Positions 46,338-54,090 of a DNA stretch of 64,000 nt are shown piece after piece. Each line of letters starts with the position of its first letter. The first letter of the stretch is position 1. A program made the position numbers and the translations under genes. A model generated the notes under the pieces. It was not told the DNA's origin. It saw nothing but the letters and a program-made list of their open reading frames with translations, and made no database searches. The DNA is from SYFT01 sp964471115 (GTDB taxonomy: Bacteria > Acidobacteriota > Vicinamibacteria > Vicinamibacterales > SCN-69-37), in contig CAYYFE010000018.1 in NCBI GenBank assembly GCA_964471115.1, positions 1-64,000 on the forward strand, given 5' to 3'.

Positions 46338-46426
46338 GATGCGTCCGCAAGTGTATCGCCACTCGGTTCGCCGCGCACGGTGGGGGACCACGCGTCGACG
46401 CGCCGGCGCCTCAGCGGCGCAAGAAT

Positions 46427-46450
46427 CGTGCTCGGTCCGGACCGAGCACG
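46427..46450. promoter_or_regulatory. Perfect 24-bp palindrome
   Basis: CGTGCTCGGTCC paired with GGACCGAGCACG with no spacer, and partial symmetry beyond (AGAAT...CTTCT). Intergenic, upstream of the VOC gene and downstream of mazF. It could be an operator or a remnant transcript hairpin. Confidence 0.6.
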
Positions 46451-46474
46451 CTTCTCGCACGACCCGCCGCTTGT

Positions 46475-46510
46475 GACGTGAAGCCCAGCGACTTGTGGGC
46501 CTCGTTCAGA
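46475..46510 (-). pseudogene. Fragment of a vapB-like antitoxin gene
   Basis: Minus-strand LNEAHKSLGFTS matches VDEARKTLGFTS of the intact antitoxin (8 of 12 residues, and most of 36 bases). It is not flanked by the rest of an antitoxin and overlaps the mazF stop codon. A scrap left by duplication or deletion. Confidence 0.6.
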
Positions 46511-46847
46511 TCCCGAGTAGCGCCTTGACCCGGGCCCGTACCTCAGCGAGCATCGCGGCCGGCGCGGCACCTGCAAACACGGCCTTGCGCGCCCGCCAGT
46601 CGAGGCTCTTCAGGTGGTCGCTCAGGACAACACCAGAGATGGACTTGCCCTCGGGGAGCGCCACCTCAAAGGCGTAGCCTTTCTGTTTCGACGTCACCGG
46701 ACACATCACCGCCAGGCCCGTCGCGTGGTTGTAGGCCCTGGGTGAGAGGACCAGGGCCGGTCGTCGTCCCGCCTGTTCGGCGCCGCTTTGCGGATCGAAG
46801 GTCAACCACACCAGGTCGCCGGTGTCCGGCACGTACCGGGTCACCAC
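46506..46847 (-). CDS. mazF: MazF-type endoribonuclease toxin
   Basis: 113 aa, standard MazF/PemK length. Recognisable blocks: YVPDTGDLVWLTFDPQSGAE, AGRRPALVLSPRAYN, GLAVMCPVTSKQKGYAFEVA, ISGVVLSDHLKSLDWRARKA. It cleaves mRNA at short sequences when free of MazE. The start overlaps the 3' end of mazE by 7 bp. The gene appears intact, in contrast to the neighbouring vapBC debris. Confidence 0.92.
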   Translation of the reverse strand: MVTRYVPDTGDLVWLTFDPQSGAEQAGRRPALVLSPRAYNHATGLAVMCPVTSKQKGYAFEVALPEGKSISGVVLSDHLKSLDWRARKAVFAGAAPAAMLAEVRARVKALLGI

Positions 46848-47080
46848 GTCTCGCGCCCTCGCGCGCGACCGGTTGGAGTTTCAGCGTGACGGTTCTTCGG
46901 GGAGATCCCTCGGAGGAGGTCGTTGAGGGTGTACGACGGGGTATCGGGTCGAATGACCAACGCGCCGTTCTCCAGGCGCACGGTCACGGGTGTGCCTTCG
47001 GCCAGTCCTGCGTCTTTCGCCAGCGCGCTCGGGATCCGAAGGGCGAGACTGTTTCCCCACCGTGCAACTGAATGCGGCAT
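46841..47080 (-). CDS. mazE: MazE-type antitoxin
   Basis: 79 aa from the ATG at 47080. The AbrB-like swapped-hairpin domain is MPHSVARWGNSLALRIPSAL followed by EGTPVTVRLENGALVI, and the C-terminal tail is the MazF-binding part (YTLNDLLRGISPKNRHAE). It binds MazF and represses the operon. Start choice is supported by a -35/-10 pair placing transcription at the ATG. Longer upstream frames have no antitoxin similarity. Confidence 0.92.
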   Translation of the reverse strand: MPHSVARWGNSLALRIPSALAKDAGLAEGTPVTVRLENGALVIRPDTPSYTLNDLLRGISPKNRHAETPTGRARGRETW

Positions 47081-47086
47081 GGGATC

Positions 47087-47115
47087 ATTATGTAGATTCA
47101 ATGTAGACACTTCAA
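47087..47115 (-). promoter_or_regulatory. mazEF promoter, leaderless
   Basis: Minus strand TTGAAG (47115-47110), 17-bp spacer, CATAAT (47092-47087), then 6 bases to the ATG. The spacer carries a direct repeat TCTACATtgaaTCTACAT, a likely MazE site. Confidence 0.6.
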
Positions 47116-47186
47116 CCATGAGGCGCCACCAGCGAACAAATCGCGTAGGAACTGGCCTGTCACACCCCTCCCGGTAAACTCGGCGC

Positions 47187-50100
47187 GTGTTCCTGATTGA
47201 TCGATCGAATCCCGACCTCGTCGGCCTGTCGCCGACGGACCTGGCTGACTTCCTGGCGTGCCGCCACAAAACCACGCTCGAGCGCGAGGCCGTGCAAGGC
47301 GAGCGCGAGCGCCCTGATTCCTCCGACGACCCCTTCATCAAGCTGCTCCAGCAGCGAGGCCAGGAGCACGAGCGCCGTTATGTGGACAGTCTGCGCGCGC
47401 GGGGACTCACGGTGGAGGACCTCAGCGCCGCCCGCGACCGGAGCGACCGTGCCGACAAGGCTGCGCGCACACTCGAGGCCATGCGCCGCGGCGTCGACGT
47501 CATCGTCCAGGCGCCGCTCTTTGACGGCACCTGGTTCGGCTACGCCGACGTCCTGCTCAAGGTGCCGGGCGAGAGCGCGCTCGGCGACTGGCACTACGAG
47601 GCGCACGACACCAAACTCGCGCGCGAAACCCGCGCCGGCGCCATCCTGCAGCTCTGCGTCTACACGGACCTGCTCGGCACGCTGCAGGGCCGCGTCCCCG
47701 ACCAGTTCCGTGTCGTCACTCCCGCGGCCACCCACACTTACCGTTTCGCCGACGTCGCGGCGTACTACCGCCTGGTGAAGGCGAAGCTTCTGCACTGGAC
47801 GCGGCCGACAGAGCCGGCCGCGCTACGAGTGGACGTCGTCTCGCGGCCGACAGAGCCGGCCGCGCTACGTGGTCTCGTAGGGCGGCCGGATCTTTCGGCC
47901 GCCGATCTTTCGGCGCCTGATCCCGTCGACCACTGCTCCCTCTGTCGTTGGTGGGAGCACTGCAACGCGCAGCGCCGGGCCGCGGACCACATTCAGTTCG
48001 TCGCGGGGTTGGGGCGGCAGCACAAGAAGGAGCTGGCGTCGCACGGCATCACCACGAAGGGCGCGCTGGCGGCATGGCAGGTGCCGGCCGCGTTCAAGCC
48101 GTCGCACGGGGCGCGTGAGACGTACGTGCGATTGCAGGACCAAGCCGCGCTGCAGGTGCTGCAGACGACCAACGAGCGCCCAGAGTACCGGCTGCTGGAC
48201 GTCGAGCCGCATGTGGACACAGACGGTGCGCCGTTGCCGCCGCGGGGGCTCAGGCGTCTGCCCGAGCCGTCGCCCGGCGACCTCTTCCTCGACCTCGAGG
48301 GCGATCCCTTCGGCCGTGACGTCATTGGCGGCGAGTCGGGCGAAGGCTCGCGCGAGTATCTCTTCGGCCTCGGGCGGGTCGACGAATCGGGCGAGTTCCG
48401 CTATCGCGCGTGGTGGGCGTTTGACGATGGGGAGGAGCGGCGGGCGTTTGAGGAGGTGATGGACGAGATCGCGCGCGTCATCCAGAGCCATCCGGGCGCG
48501 CATGTCTATCACTACGCGCCGTATGAGCCGTCGGCGTTCAAGCGCCTGTCGGGCCGCTACGCCACGCGCGCCGAGGCGCTCGACGAACTCCTGCGCGGCG
48601 GCCGTTTCGTCGACCTCTATGCGGTCGTCCGCGAATCCATCCGCGCGGGCGTCGAGAGTTATTCCATCAAGGAGCTCGAGCCCTTCTACGAGTTTGCGCG
48701 CGACATCGACCTGCGCAAGGCCGGCCGCGAGCGCCAGGCCATCGAGATTGCGATCGAGTCGGGCGACCTGGGCGCCATCACTGCCGACATCCGGTCAGCC
48801 GTCGAGGGCTACAACCGTGACGATGTGCGGTCGACGTGGGCGCTGCGCGCCTGGCTCGAAGCCCGCCGCGACGAGGCGATCGCCCGTGGCGACGAAGTCC
48901 CGCGCCCGGTGCCCGAATCCGGCGCCCCGTCCGAGCAGGTCGGCGAGCGCGAACAGCGCGTCGAAGAACTCCGCGCGCGCCTGCTCCAACTTGCCGCCAC
49001 TCGCCCCGACTCGCCGCCCCTTGCCGCCACCGGCCCCGACTCGCCGCCCCTTGCCGCCACTGGCCGCGACTGGCCGCCACTTGCCGCCACTCGCTCCGAC
49101 TCGCCGCCACTTGCCGCCACTGGCCGCCACTCGCTTCAGCTTGCCGCCTACTTGCTCGACTGGCACCGCCGCGAAAACAAGTCCGAGTGGTGGGAGTTCT
49201 TCCGCCTGGTTGAGTTGGACGATGAGGCGTTGCTGGAGGAGCGGAAGGCCGTGTCGGGCCTGCGGTTCCTTGATGCGGCGCCGTTCATCAGCGAGAAGAC
49301 CGGCAGAGCGACCGGGTCGATGGTGGAGCGGTACGCGTATCCGCTGCAGGACTGTGACGTCAAGACAGCAGACAACTTGAATCTCACCGATGGCAAGGTC
49401 TGGGGTGAAGTGGTGGACATCGACCGTCTGCACCGCATCATCACCGTCAAGGTCGGCCGCACCCGCGCCGGCGTCCGGCCCAGCGCGGCCTTTGCGCACG
49501 AGGTCGTCAGTGCGCCAAAGATCGAGGACGCGCTCTACGAAATCGGGTCGGCGCTGGCTGAGGATACGGCCAGTCCGCTGGCCGTGGCGCTGCTGCGGGC
49601 CGACGCGCCGCCCACGCGCGACGTGGTGCAGTTGCGCGACGGTGTGCTGGCCGTTCAGGGCCCGCCCGGCACGGGCAAGACCTATTCGGGCGGCGTCATG
49701 ATCTGCGACCTCGTGGCGGCGGGGAAGTCCGTGGGCGTCACCGCGCTCAGTCATGCGGCCATCGCCAACCTGCTCAAGGCCGTGCGCAAGGAGGCCGCCA
49801 AACGCGGCATGGACGTGCCGCTGCTGCACGTCAAGAACGAGGACGAGTTCGGCGACGACAACCCGAAGGTCGTCGGCGGCACCGCCTGGCACTGGTGCAA
49901 GGAGTACGTAGGGCGGTCCCCGCAGAAATCCGTAGGGCGGCCCGCTCTTGGGGCCGCCGACGACGATCGACTTGACGTCCTCTTCGTCGACGAAGCCGGC
50001 CAGATGTCGCTGGCCAACACGCTGGCGTGTACCGTCGCCACCAAAGCGCTGGTGCTGCTGGGCGATCCGCAGCAGCTCGAGCAGCCCACCAAGGGCGTGC

Positions 50101-50852
50101 ATCCCGACGGGGTGGGCGGGTCGGCGCTGCAGCATTACCTGGCCGGTCACAAGACCATGCCGCCCGAGCGGGGCGAGTTCCTGCCCGTCACGCGCCGGCT
50201 CGCGCCCCGCATCTGTGACTTCACCTCCGAGTTGTTCTACGAGGGGCGCCTCACGTCGCTGCCCGGCCTCGAGCGCCAGGTGCTCACCGGCGCTGCGCGG
50301 TTTTCCGGCTCAGGCCTTCGTGTCGTGCCGGTCGAGCACGACGGCAATCGCAACGCGTCGGACGAAGAAGTCGCAGAAGTCGTGCGCATCGTCGACGACC
50401 TGCTCGCGCCCGGCTCGTGCTGGGTCGACGAACACGGCGTCCAGCATCAGCTCACCCCCGACGACATCCGCATCGTCGCCCCCTACAACGCCCACGTCGC
50501 ACGGCTGCAGGAGGCGTTGACGGCCGGTAGCGCGGCCGGCGCTTCGTCCGCACGTAGCGCGGCCCGCTCTGTGGGCCGCGATCAGATCCCCGTGGGCACC
50601 GTCGACAAGTTCCAGGGCCAGGAGGCCGCCGTCGTCATCTACTCGATGGCCACCTCGCGGCCCGAGGATGCCCCCCGCGGCCTCGGGTTCCTCTACAGCC
50701 TCAACCGCTTCAACGTGGCCACCTCGCGTGCGCGTTGCCTCTGCATCGTCGTGGCCAGCCCATTGCTCTTCGAGCCCGACTGCCAGTCGCCGGCCCACAT
50801 GCAGTTGGCCAACGCGCTCTGCCGCTATCGCGAGCTGGCAGGCAATTCGTAG
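47187..50852 (+). CDS. TM0106-like RecB nuclease fused to superfamily 1 helicase
   Basis: 1221 aa from a GTG. Order: N-terminal RecB/Cas4-like nuclease (SPTDLADFLACRHKTTLE; Fe-S-type cysteines in HCSLCRWWEHC from residue 249), an RNase H-like domain (LFLDLEGDPFGRDV), then an SF1 helicase with Walker A GPPGTGKT (from 825), Walker B LFVDEAGQ (about 930) and motif VI region DKFQGQEAAVVIYSMATSR. Probably a DNA repair or nuclease-helicase enzyme. Three REP insertion sites lie in frame, at residues about 205-240, 908-925 and 1114-1131, and a 5 x 10-residue repeat at about 602-654 joins the RNase H and helicase regions. The TAG stop codon is also a REP head. Confidence 0.85.
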   Translation: MFLIDRSNPDLVGLSPTDLADFLACRHKTTLEREAVQGERERPDSSDDPFIKLLQQRGQEHERRYVDSLRARGLTVEDLSAARDRSDRADKAARTLEAMRRGVDVIVQAPLFDGTWFGYADVLLKVPGESALGDWHYEAHDTKLARETRAGAILQLCVYTDLLGTLQGRVPDQFRVVTPAATHTYRFADVAAYYRLVKAKLLHWTRPTEPAALRVDVVSRPTEPAALRGLVGRPDLSAADLSAPDPVDHCSLCRWWEHCNAQRRAADHIQFVAGLGRQHKKELASHGITTKGALAAWQVPAAFKPSHGARETYVRLQDQAALQVLQTTNERPEYRLLDVEPHVDTDGAPLPPRGLRRLPEPSPGDLFLDLEGDPFGRDVIGGESGEGSREYLFGLGRVDESGEFRYRAWWAFDDGEERRAFEEVMDEIARVIQSHPGAHVYHYAPYEPSAFKRLSGRYATRAEALDELLRGGRFVDLYAVVRESIRAGVESYSIKELEPFYEFARDIDLRKAGRERQAIEIAIESGDLGAITADIRSAVEGYNRDDVRSTWALRAWLEARRDEAIARGDEVPRPVPESGAPSEQVGEREQRVEELRARLLQLAATRPDSPPLAATGPDSPPLAATGRDWPPLAATRSDSPPLAATGRHSLQLAAYLLDWHRRENKSEWWEFFRLVELDDEALLEERKAVSGLRFLDAAPFISEKTGRATGSMVERYAYPLQDCDVKTADNLNLTDGKVWGEVVDIDRLHRIITVKVGRTRAGVRPSAAFAHEVVSAPKIEDALYEIGSALAEDTASPLAVALLRADAPPTRDVVQLRDGVLAVQGPPGTGKTYSGGVMICDLVAAGKSVGVTALSHAAIANLLKAVRKEAAKRGMDVPLLHVKNEDEFGDDNPKVVGGTAWHWCKEYVGRSPQKSVGRPALGAADDDRLDVLFVDEAGQMSLANTLACTVATKALVLLGDPQQLEQPTKGVHPDGVGGSALQHYLAGHKTMPPERGEFLPVTRRLAPRICDFTSELFYEGRLTSLPGLERQVLTGAARFSGSGLRVVPVEHDGNRNASDEEVAEVVRIVDDLLAPGSCWVDEHGVQHQLTPDDIRIVAPYNAHVARLQEALTAGSAAGASSARSAARSVGRDQIPVGTVDKFQGQEAAVVIYSMATSRPEDAPRGLGFLYSLNRFNVATSRARCLCIVVASPLLFEPDCQSPAHMQLANALCRYRELAGNS
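47801..47905 (+). repeat. REP cluster inside the helicase gene (site 1)
   Basis: Two identical GCGGCCGACAGAGCCGGCCG + CGCTAC hairpins (47801, 47852) and one GTAGGGCGGCCGGATCTTTC hairpin (47877). They are read as RPTEPAALR and VGRPDLSAAD between the nuclease core and the Cys cluster. Confidence 0.9.
48991..49149 (+). repeat. Exact 30-bp minisatellite inside helicase gene
   Basis: Five 30-bp units, each starting TTGCCGCCAC (48991, 49021, 49051, 49081, 49111), plus a partial sixth. Each encodes ten residues of the type LAATRPDSPP. Register is exact and the reading frame is kept. Confidence 0.95.
49908..49960 (+). repeat. REP pair inside the helicase gene (site 2)
   Basis: GTAGGGCGGTCCCCGC (49908) and GTAGGGCGGCCCGCTCTTGG (49932), read as VGRSPQK and VGRPALGAAD just before the Walker B strand. 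Confidence 0.85.
50527..50580 (+). repeat. REP pair inside the helicase gene (site 3)
   Basis: GTAGCGCGGCCGGCGCTTCG (50527) and GTAGCGCGGCCCGCTCTGTG (50554) read as GSAAGASSARSAARSVGRD, before the VGTVDKFQGQ motif. Confidence 0.85.
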
Positions 50853-51003
50853 GGCGGCCCGAACGTCACGTAGGGCGGCCCGAATTGCGGGCCGCCGTGA
50901 TCGCCCGTAGGGCGGCCCGAACTTCGGGCCGCCATGATCGCGGCCGGCAGTTCCGGCCGCGCTACGTACCGTCCGCCTGCACTACGTACCGTCCGGCCGC
51001 GCT
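50849..51003. repeat. REP/REPIN cluster after the helicase gene
   Basis: Several GTAGGGCGGCCCG...CGGGCCGCC hairpins and type B hairpins GCGGCCGGCAGTTCCGGCCG, the latter in inverted orientation ending in CTAC, as in REPINs. The first head TAG (50850-50852) is the stop codon of the helicase gene. No gene is visible here. Confidence 0.9.
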
Positions 51004-51015
51004 ACCCCGTCATCG

Positions 51016-51282
51016 TCACCGCCATCGCGCCATGGCCAGCAGGACAGCCAGCACAGCTCCGCCGATGCCGCCCATGATCCACCGAAAGTTGGTGTGCATC
51101 TCGGTGCGCAAGTTCTCGAAGCCTCGCGTCATCTCGGCCCGGAGGTTCGCATCGCCGACCTGCATTTCAGTCCGCAGCCCTGCGATCTCCACGCGCAGGG
51201 CAGACTCCACCCGGCGTACCTCGTCCTTGACCTCCGTCAGGCCGTTTGTCAGCGTTTCAATCCGTGCATCGAGGTTCGCCAC
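51016..51282 (-). CDS. Coiled-coil protein with C-terminal membrane anchor (paralogue A)
   Basis: 88 aa from a GTG at 51282 (VANLDARIETL). A heptad-rich coiled coil (LTEVKDEVRRVESALRVEI, LRAEMTRGFENLRTEM) is followed by one membrane segment MGGIGGAVLAVLLAM and a basic end, i.e. a tail-anchored topology. It shares the HTNFRWIMGGIGGAVLA block and an upstream promoter block with paralogue B (53728-54039). No function known; such small hemolysin-XhlA-like coiled-coil/TM proteins are common. The start codon is uncertain; a CTA-GGG-GAA context upstream has no ATG. Confidence 0.6.
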   Translation of the reverse strand: MANLDARIETLTNGLTEVKDEVRRVESALRVEIAGLRTEMQVGDANLRAEMTRGFENLRTEMHTNFRWIMGGIGGAVLAVLLAMARWR

Positions 51283-51298
51283 GCGTTCCCCTAGTAGA

Positions 51299-51353
51299 CG
51301 ACGACGGTAGCATCGTCCGAACGGGAAGGTCACGCGCGAAGATCGTGCCGCCC
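51299..51353 (-). promoter_or_regulatory. Promoter block of paralogue A
   Basis: On the minus strand, GTGACC (51333-51328), 18 bp, TACCGT (51309-51304). The whole block, about 55 bp, is nearly identical to 54091-54145. Confidence 0.55.
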
Positions 51354-51370
51354 GCCCGTTCGACATGCCC

Positions 51371-51601
51371 GTAGGGCGGCCCGTTCTTCGGGCCGCCATG
51401 ATCGTCCGTAGGGCGGCCCGTTCTTCGGGCCGCCGTGATCGCGGCCGGCACTTCCGGCCGCGCTACGTACCGTCCGGCCGCGCTACGTATCGCCCCGTCC
51501 TACATGCCTACATGCCTGTAGGGCGGCCCGAACTGCGGGCCGCCGTGATCGCGGCCGGCAGTTCCGGCCGCGCTACGTATCGCCCGGCCGCGCTACGTAG
51601 C
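51371..51601. repeat. REP/REPIN cluster upstream of the S9 peptidase
   Basis: Most of the 333-bp gap between paralogue A and the peptidase. At least three type A heads GTAGGGCGGCCCG (51371, 51408 and 51518 regions), inverted type B hairpins with CGCTACGTA, and a CCTACATGCCTACATGCCT fragment of the aceF-lpd repeat at 51499-51517. Confidence 0.9.
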
Positions 51602-51604
51602 GAC

Positions 51605-51610
51605 TAGAAT
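51605..51610 (+). promoter_or_regulatory. -10-like element of S9 peptidase, leaderless candidate
   Basis: TAGAAT followed by 5 bases and the ATG at 51616; it abuts the last REP. Confidence 0.45.
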
Positions 51611-51615
51611 GCCCC

Positions 51616-53640
51616 ATGCCTCGCACCCTCCTCACCCTGCTCCTCAGCCTCGCAGTCGTCTCGGTGTCATCGTCGGCGCAGTCGCGGAAGGTGCCGACTG
51701 TCGACGACCTGCTCAGCCTCAAGACCGTCGGCGCCGTGCAGATTTCGCCCGACGCCCGTTGGGTGGCGTACACCATCACCCACACGGACTTCACGCAGGA
51801 CGCCTTCGTCACGCACCTGTGGGTCACCGAACTGCAGGCGGGCGTGCCGGGCCGGTCGTTCCAGCTCACCCGAGGCGACAAGTCGGTGGGCGGCGCGCAG
51901 TGGTCGCCGGATTCGCAGTGGCTGACGTTCACCTCCACGCGCGTGGGCGATCGCAATCAGTTGTTTGCCATCAACCCGAACGGCGGCGAAGCGGTGCAGT
52001 TGACGAAGGCCGAGCAGGGCGTGGGCTCGCATCAGTGGTCGCCCGACGGCAAGCAGATCGCGTTCACCCAGACGGAAACCGCTCCGGCCGCCGACAAGGG
52101 CAGACGTGACGCCCTTGGCGACTTCGACATCGTTCGTCGCGAGTACGCGCACACGCACCTGTGGACGATTGACGTGGCGGCGGCGATGACGATGCCGCAG
52201 GCGGGGACGGTGAGGACCAAGGGCAAGGACTTCACGGTGGGTGGGTATTCCTGGTCGCCGGATTCCTCGCGCATCGCTTTCAGCGCGCAGGTCAACCCCG
52301 ATCTGACGCAGGGCCACACGTCAGACATCTACCTGCTGACGCTGGATGGCGATCGCGTCACGCGCCTGGTGGACCTGCGTGGGCCCGACAGCGGCCCCCA
52401 GTGGTCGCCCGACGGCACGCAGATCATCTTTTCGTCGCAGATGGGGCGGCAGGACATCCACGCGCGCAACGCGCGGCTGGCCGTGGTGCCGGTGACCGGC
52501 GGTGTGCCGCGGTCGATCACCGACGGCTTTGACGAGCAGCCTGGCCTGGTGGCGTGGACCGGCTCCGGGGTGTATTTCTCCGGGTCCCGCAAGACCGCGT
52601 CGCACCTCTTTCAGGTCAGTCCCGCCAGCGGCCAGATCACGACCATCACCAGTCCGGCCACGATCATGGCGTCAGGGTTTTCACTCGCGAAGGACCGTAC
52701 GTTGGCCTTCACCATGATGTCGCCCACGTCACTGCCTGAGGTGTTCGTCAGTGGCCCCGTGGGGTTTGCGCCGCGCAAGGTCACCTCGATGTCCGAGCAG
52801 GTCAGTGGATGGACGCTCGGCACCCGCGAGCTGATCGAGTGGAAAAGTCAGGACGGCACGGTGATCGAAGGTGTGCTCATCAAGCCTGCGGACTTTGATC
52901 CCGCGCGCCGGTATCCGCTGCTGTGCATCATCCATGGCGGACCCACGGGCATCGACCGGCCCGGCCTGTTGTCGGGCGACACCCGGTATTACCCCTCTGA
53001 CATCTGGGCGGCGCGGGGCGCGTTGGTGCTCAAGGTCAACTATCGCGGGTCGGCCGGCTACGGTGAGGAGTTCCGTCGTCTCAACTATCGCAACCTGGGT
53101 GTGGGTGATGCGTGGGATGTCATCTCCGGCGTCGATCACCTCATTGCGAAGGGCTGGGTGGACAAGGATCGCGTGGCGTCCATGGGGTGGAGCCAGGGCG
53201 GGTACATCTCGGCGTTCCTCACCACCTCGTCCGATCGCTTCAAGGCCATTTCGGTGGGTGCCGGCATCTCGAACTGGGCGACCTACTACTACAACACGGA
53301 CATCACGCAGTTCACGATCAACTACCTCGGTGACGACCCGGCCGACGACCCGGCGGTGTATGCGAAGACGTCGCCGATGAACTACATCAAGCAAGCCAAG
53401 ACGCCTACGCTCATTCAGCACGGCGAACTCGACCGCCGGGTGCCCATTCCCAACGCCTACGAACTGCGTCAGGGCCTCGAGGATCGCGGCGTGCCGGTGG
53501 AGATGATTGTCTACAAGGGGTACGGGCACGGCATCACGCGGCCCAAGTCCATGCGTGCCGTGATGCTGCACAACCTCCAGTGGTTCGGCCATCACCTCTG
53601 GGGCGACCCGCCACCGTCGTTCGGCACCCCGCCGCGATGA
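51616..53640 (+). CDS. S9 family serine peptidase (dipeptidyl/acylaminoacyl peptidase type)
   Basis: 674 aa with a leader (LTLLLSLAVVSVSSSAQ). An N-terminal TolB/WD40-like propeller (WSPDSQWLTFTSTRVGDRN, WSPDGKQIAFTQTE, WSPDGTQIIFSSQM) is followed by the alpha/beta-hydrolase domain: HGGPTGIDRPG, then the nucleophile in MGWSQGGYISAF, the acid in HGELDRRVP and the histidine in GYGHGITRP. Predicted secreted exopeptidase acting on short peptides. It is flanked on both sides by the coiled-coil/TM paralogues on the opposite strand. Confidence 0.92.
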   Translation: MPRTLLTLLLSLAVVSVSSSAQSRKVPTVDDLLSLKTVGAVQISPDARWVAYTITHTDFTQDAFVTHLWVTELQAGVPGRSFQLTRGDKSVGGAQWSPDSQWLTFTSTRVGDRNQLFAINPNGGEAVQLTKAEQGVGSHQWSPDGKQIAFTQTETAPAADKGRRDALGDFDIVRREYAHTHLWTIDVAAAMTMPQAGTVRTKGKDFTVGGYSWSPDSSRIAFSAQVNPDLTQGHTSDIYLLTLDGDRVTRLVDLRGPDSGPQWSPDGTQIIFSSQMGRQDIHARNARLAVVPVTGGVPRSITDGFDEQPGLVAWTGSGVYFSGSRKTASHLFQVSPASGQITTITSPATIMASGFSLAKDRTLAFTMMSPTSLPEVFVSGPVGFAPRKVTSMSEQVSGWTLGTRELIEWKSQDGTVIEGVLIKPADFDPARRYPLLCIIHGGPTGIDRPGLLSGDTRYYPSDIWAARGALVLKVNYRGSAGYGEEFRRLNYRNLGVGDAWDVISGVDHLIAKGWVDKDRVASMGWSQGGYISAFLTTSSDRFKAISVGAGISNWATYYYNTDITQFTINYLGDDPADDPAVYAKTSPMNYIKQAKTPTLIQHGELDRRVPIPNAYELRQGLEDRGVPVEMIVYKGYGHGITRPKSMRAVMLHNLQWFGHHLWGDPPPSFGTPPR

Positions 53641-53726
53641 TCGCAGGGCGCCGAGACCATCCGTAGGACGCCCCGTTCTGCGGGGCGCCGAGACTATCCG
53701 TAGGGCGGCCCGTTCTGTGGGCCGCC
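53641..53726. repeat. REP cluster after the S9 peptidase
   Basis: A decayed GGGCGCCGAGA copy at 53645, GTAGGACGCCCCGTTCTGCG (53663) and GTAGGGCGGCCCGTTCTGTG (53700), filling the gap to the end of paralogue B. Confidence 0.85.
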
Positions 53727-53727
53727 G

Positions 53728-54039
53728 TTACAGCCGCAGCGTCACCACCATCGTTGCGATACCCAGCAGGATGGCCAGCACGGCTCCGCCGATCCCGCCC
53801 ATGATCCACCGAAAGTTGGTGTGGATCTCAGCACGGATGTCTCGGAACCCGGCGTCCATGCGCGTCTCAAGCTGGACGAATCGGGTGTCCATTGCGGCAA
53901 AGCGAGGCTCCATCGCAGCGAATCGTGTTTCCACCTTGTCGTCGAGTCTCCCGATGGATTCGCGGATCGCTGCCAGGTCCTGGCTCTGCGCATCGAGTCG
54001 TGCTTCAAGGTTCGCCACGCGTTCCCCCAGTTCCTCCAT
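53728..54039 (-). CDS. Coiled-coil protein with C-terminal membrane anchor (paralogue B)
   Basis: 103 aa from the ATG at 54039 (MEELGERVANLEARLD). A long heptad-rich coiled coil with tandem phenylalanine-bearing repeats (ETRFAAMEPRFAAMDTRFVQ, LETRMDAGF) is followed by a membrane segment MGGIGGAVLAILLGIATMVV and a short tail. It is a paralogue of 51016-51282: identical HTNFRWIMGGIGGAVLA block. The GERVAN start region and upstream promoter block are shared too. The repeat-like middle differs, so only the ends are conserved. Function unknown. Confidence 0.7.
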   Translation of the reverse strand: MEELGERVANLEARLDAQSQDLAAIRESIGRLDDKVETRFAAMEPRFAAMDTRFVQLETRMDAGFRDIRAEIHTNFRWIMGGIGGAVLAILLGIATMVVTLRL

Positions 54040-54090
54040 CAGGCCATCCAGGCACCATCCACCCAGGATTCTGGGCAGTTCCTGCAATGA

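Noticed and set aside
48991..49149. CRISPR-like 30-bp repeats
   Set aside because: Tandem with no spacers and inside a coding frame.
48795..50150. 451-codon open frame antisense to the helicase gene
   Set aside because: Shadow of the helicase; its repetitive part merely mirrors the 30-bp minisatellite.
47187..50852. Cas4 or a CRISPR-linked nuclease
   Set aside because: The RecB-like domain with Cys cluster is fused to an RNase H-like domain and SF1 helicase (TM0106-like); no CRISPR components nearby.
50849..51601. Insertion sequence or transposon
   Set aside because: Only short GTAG-headed hairpins; no transposase frame or terminal inverted repeats.
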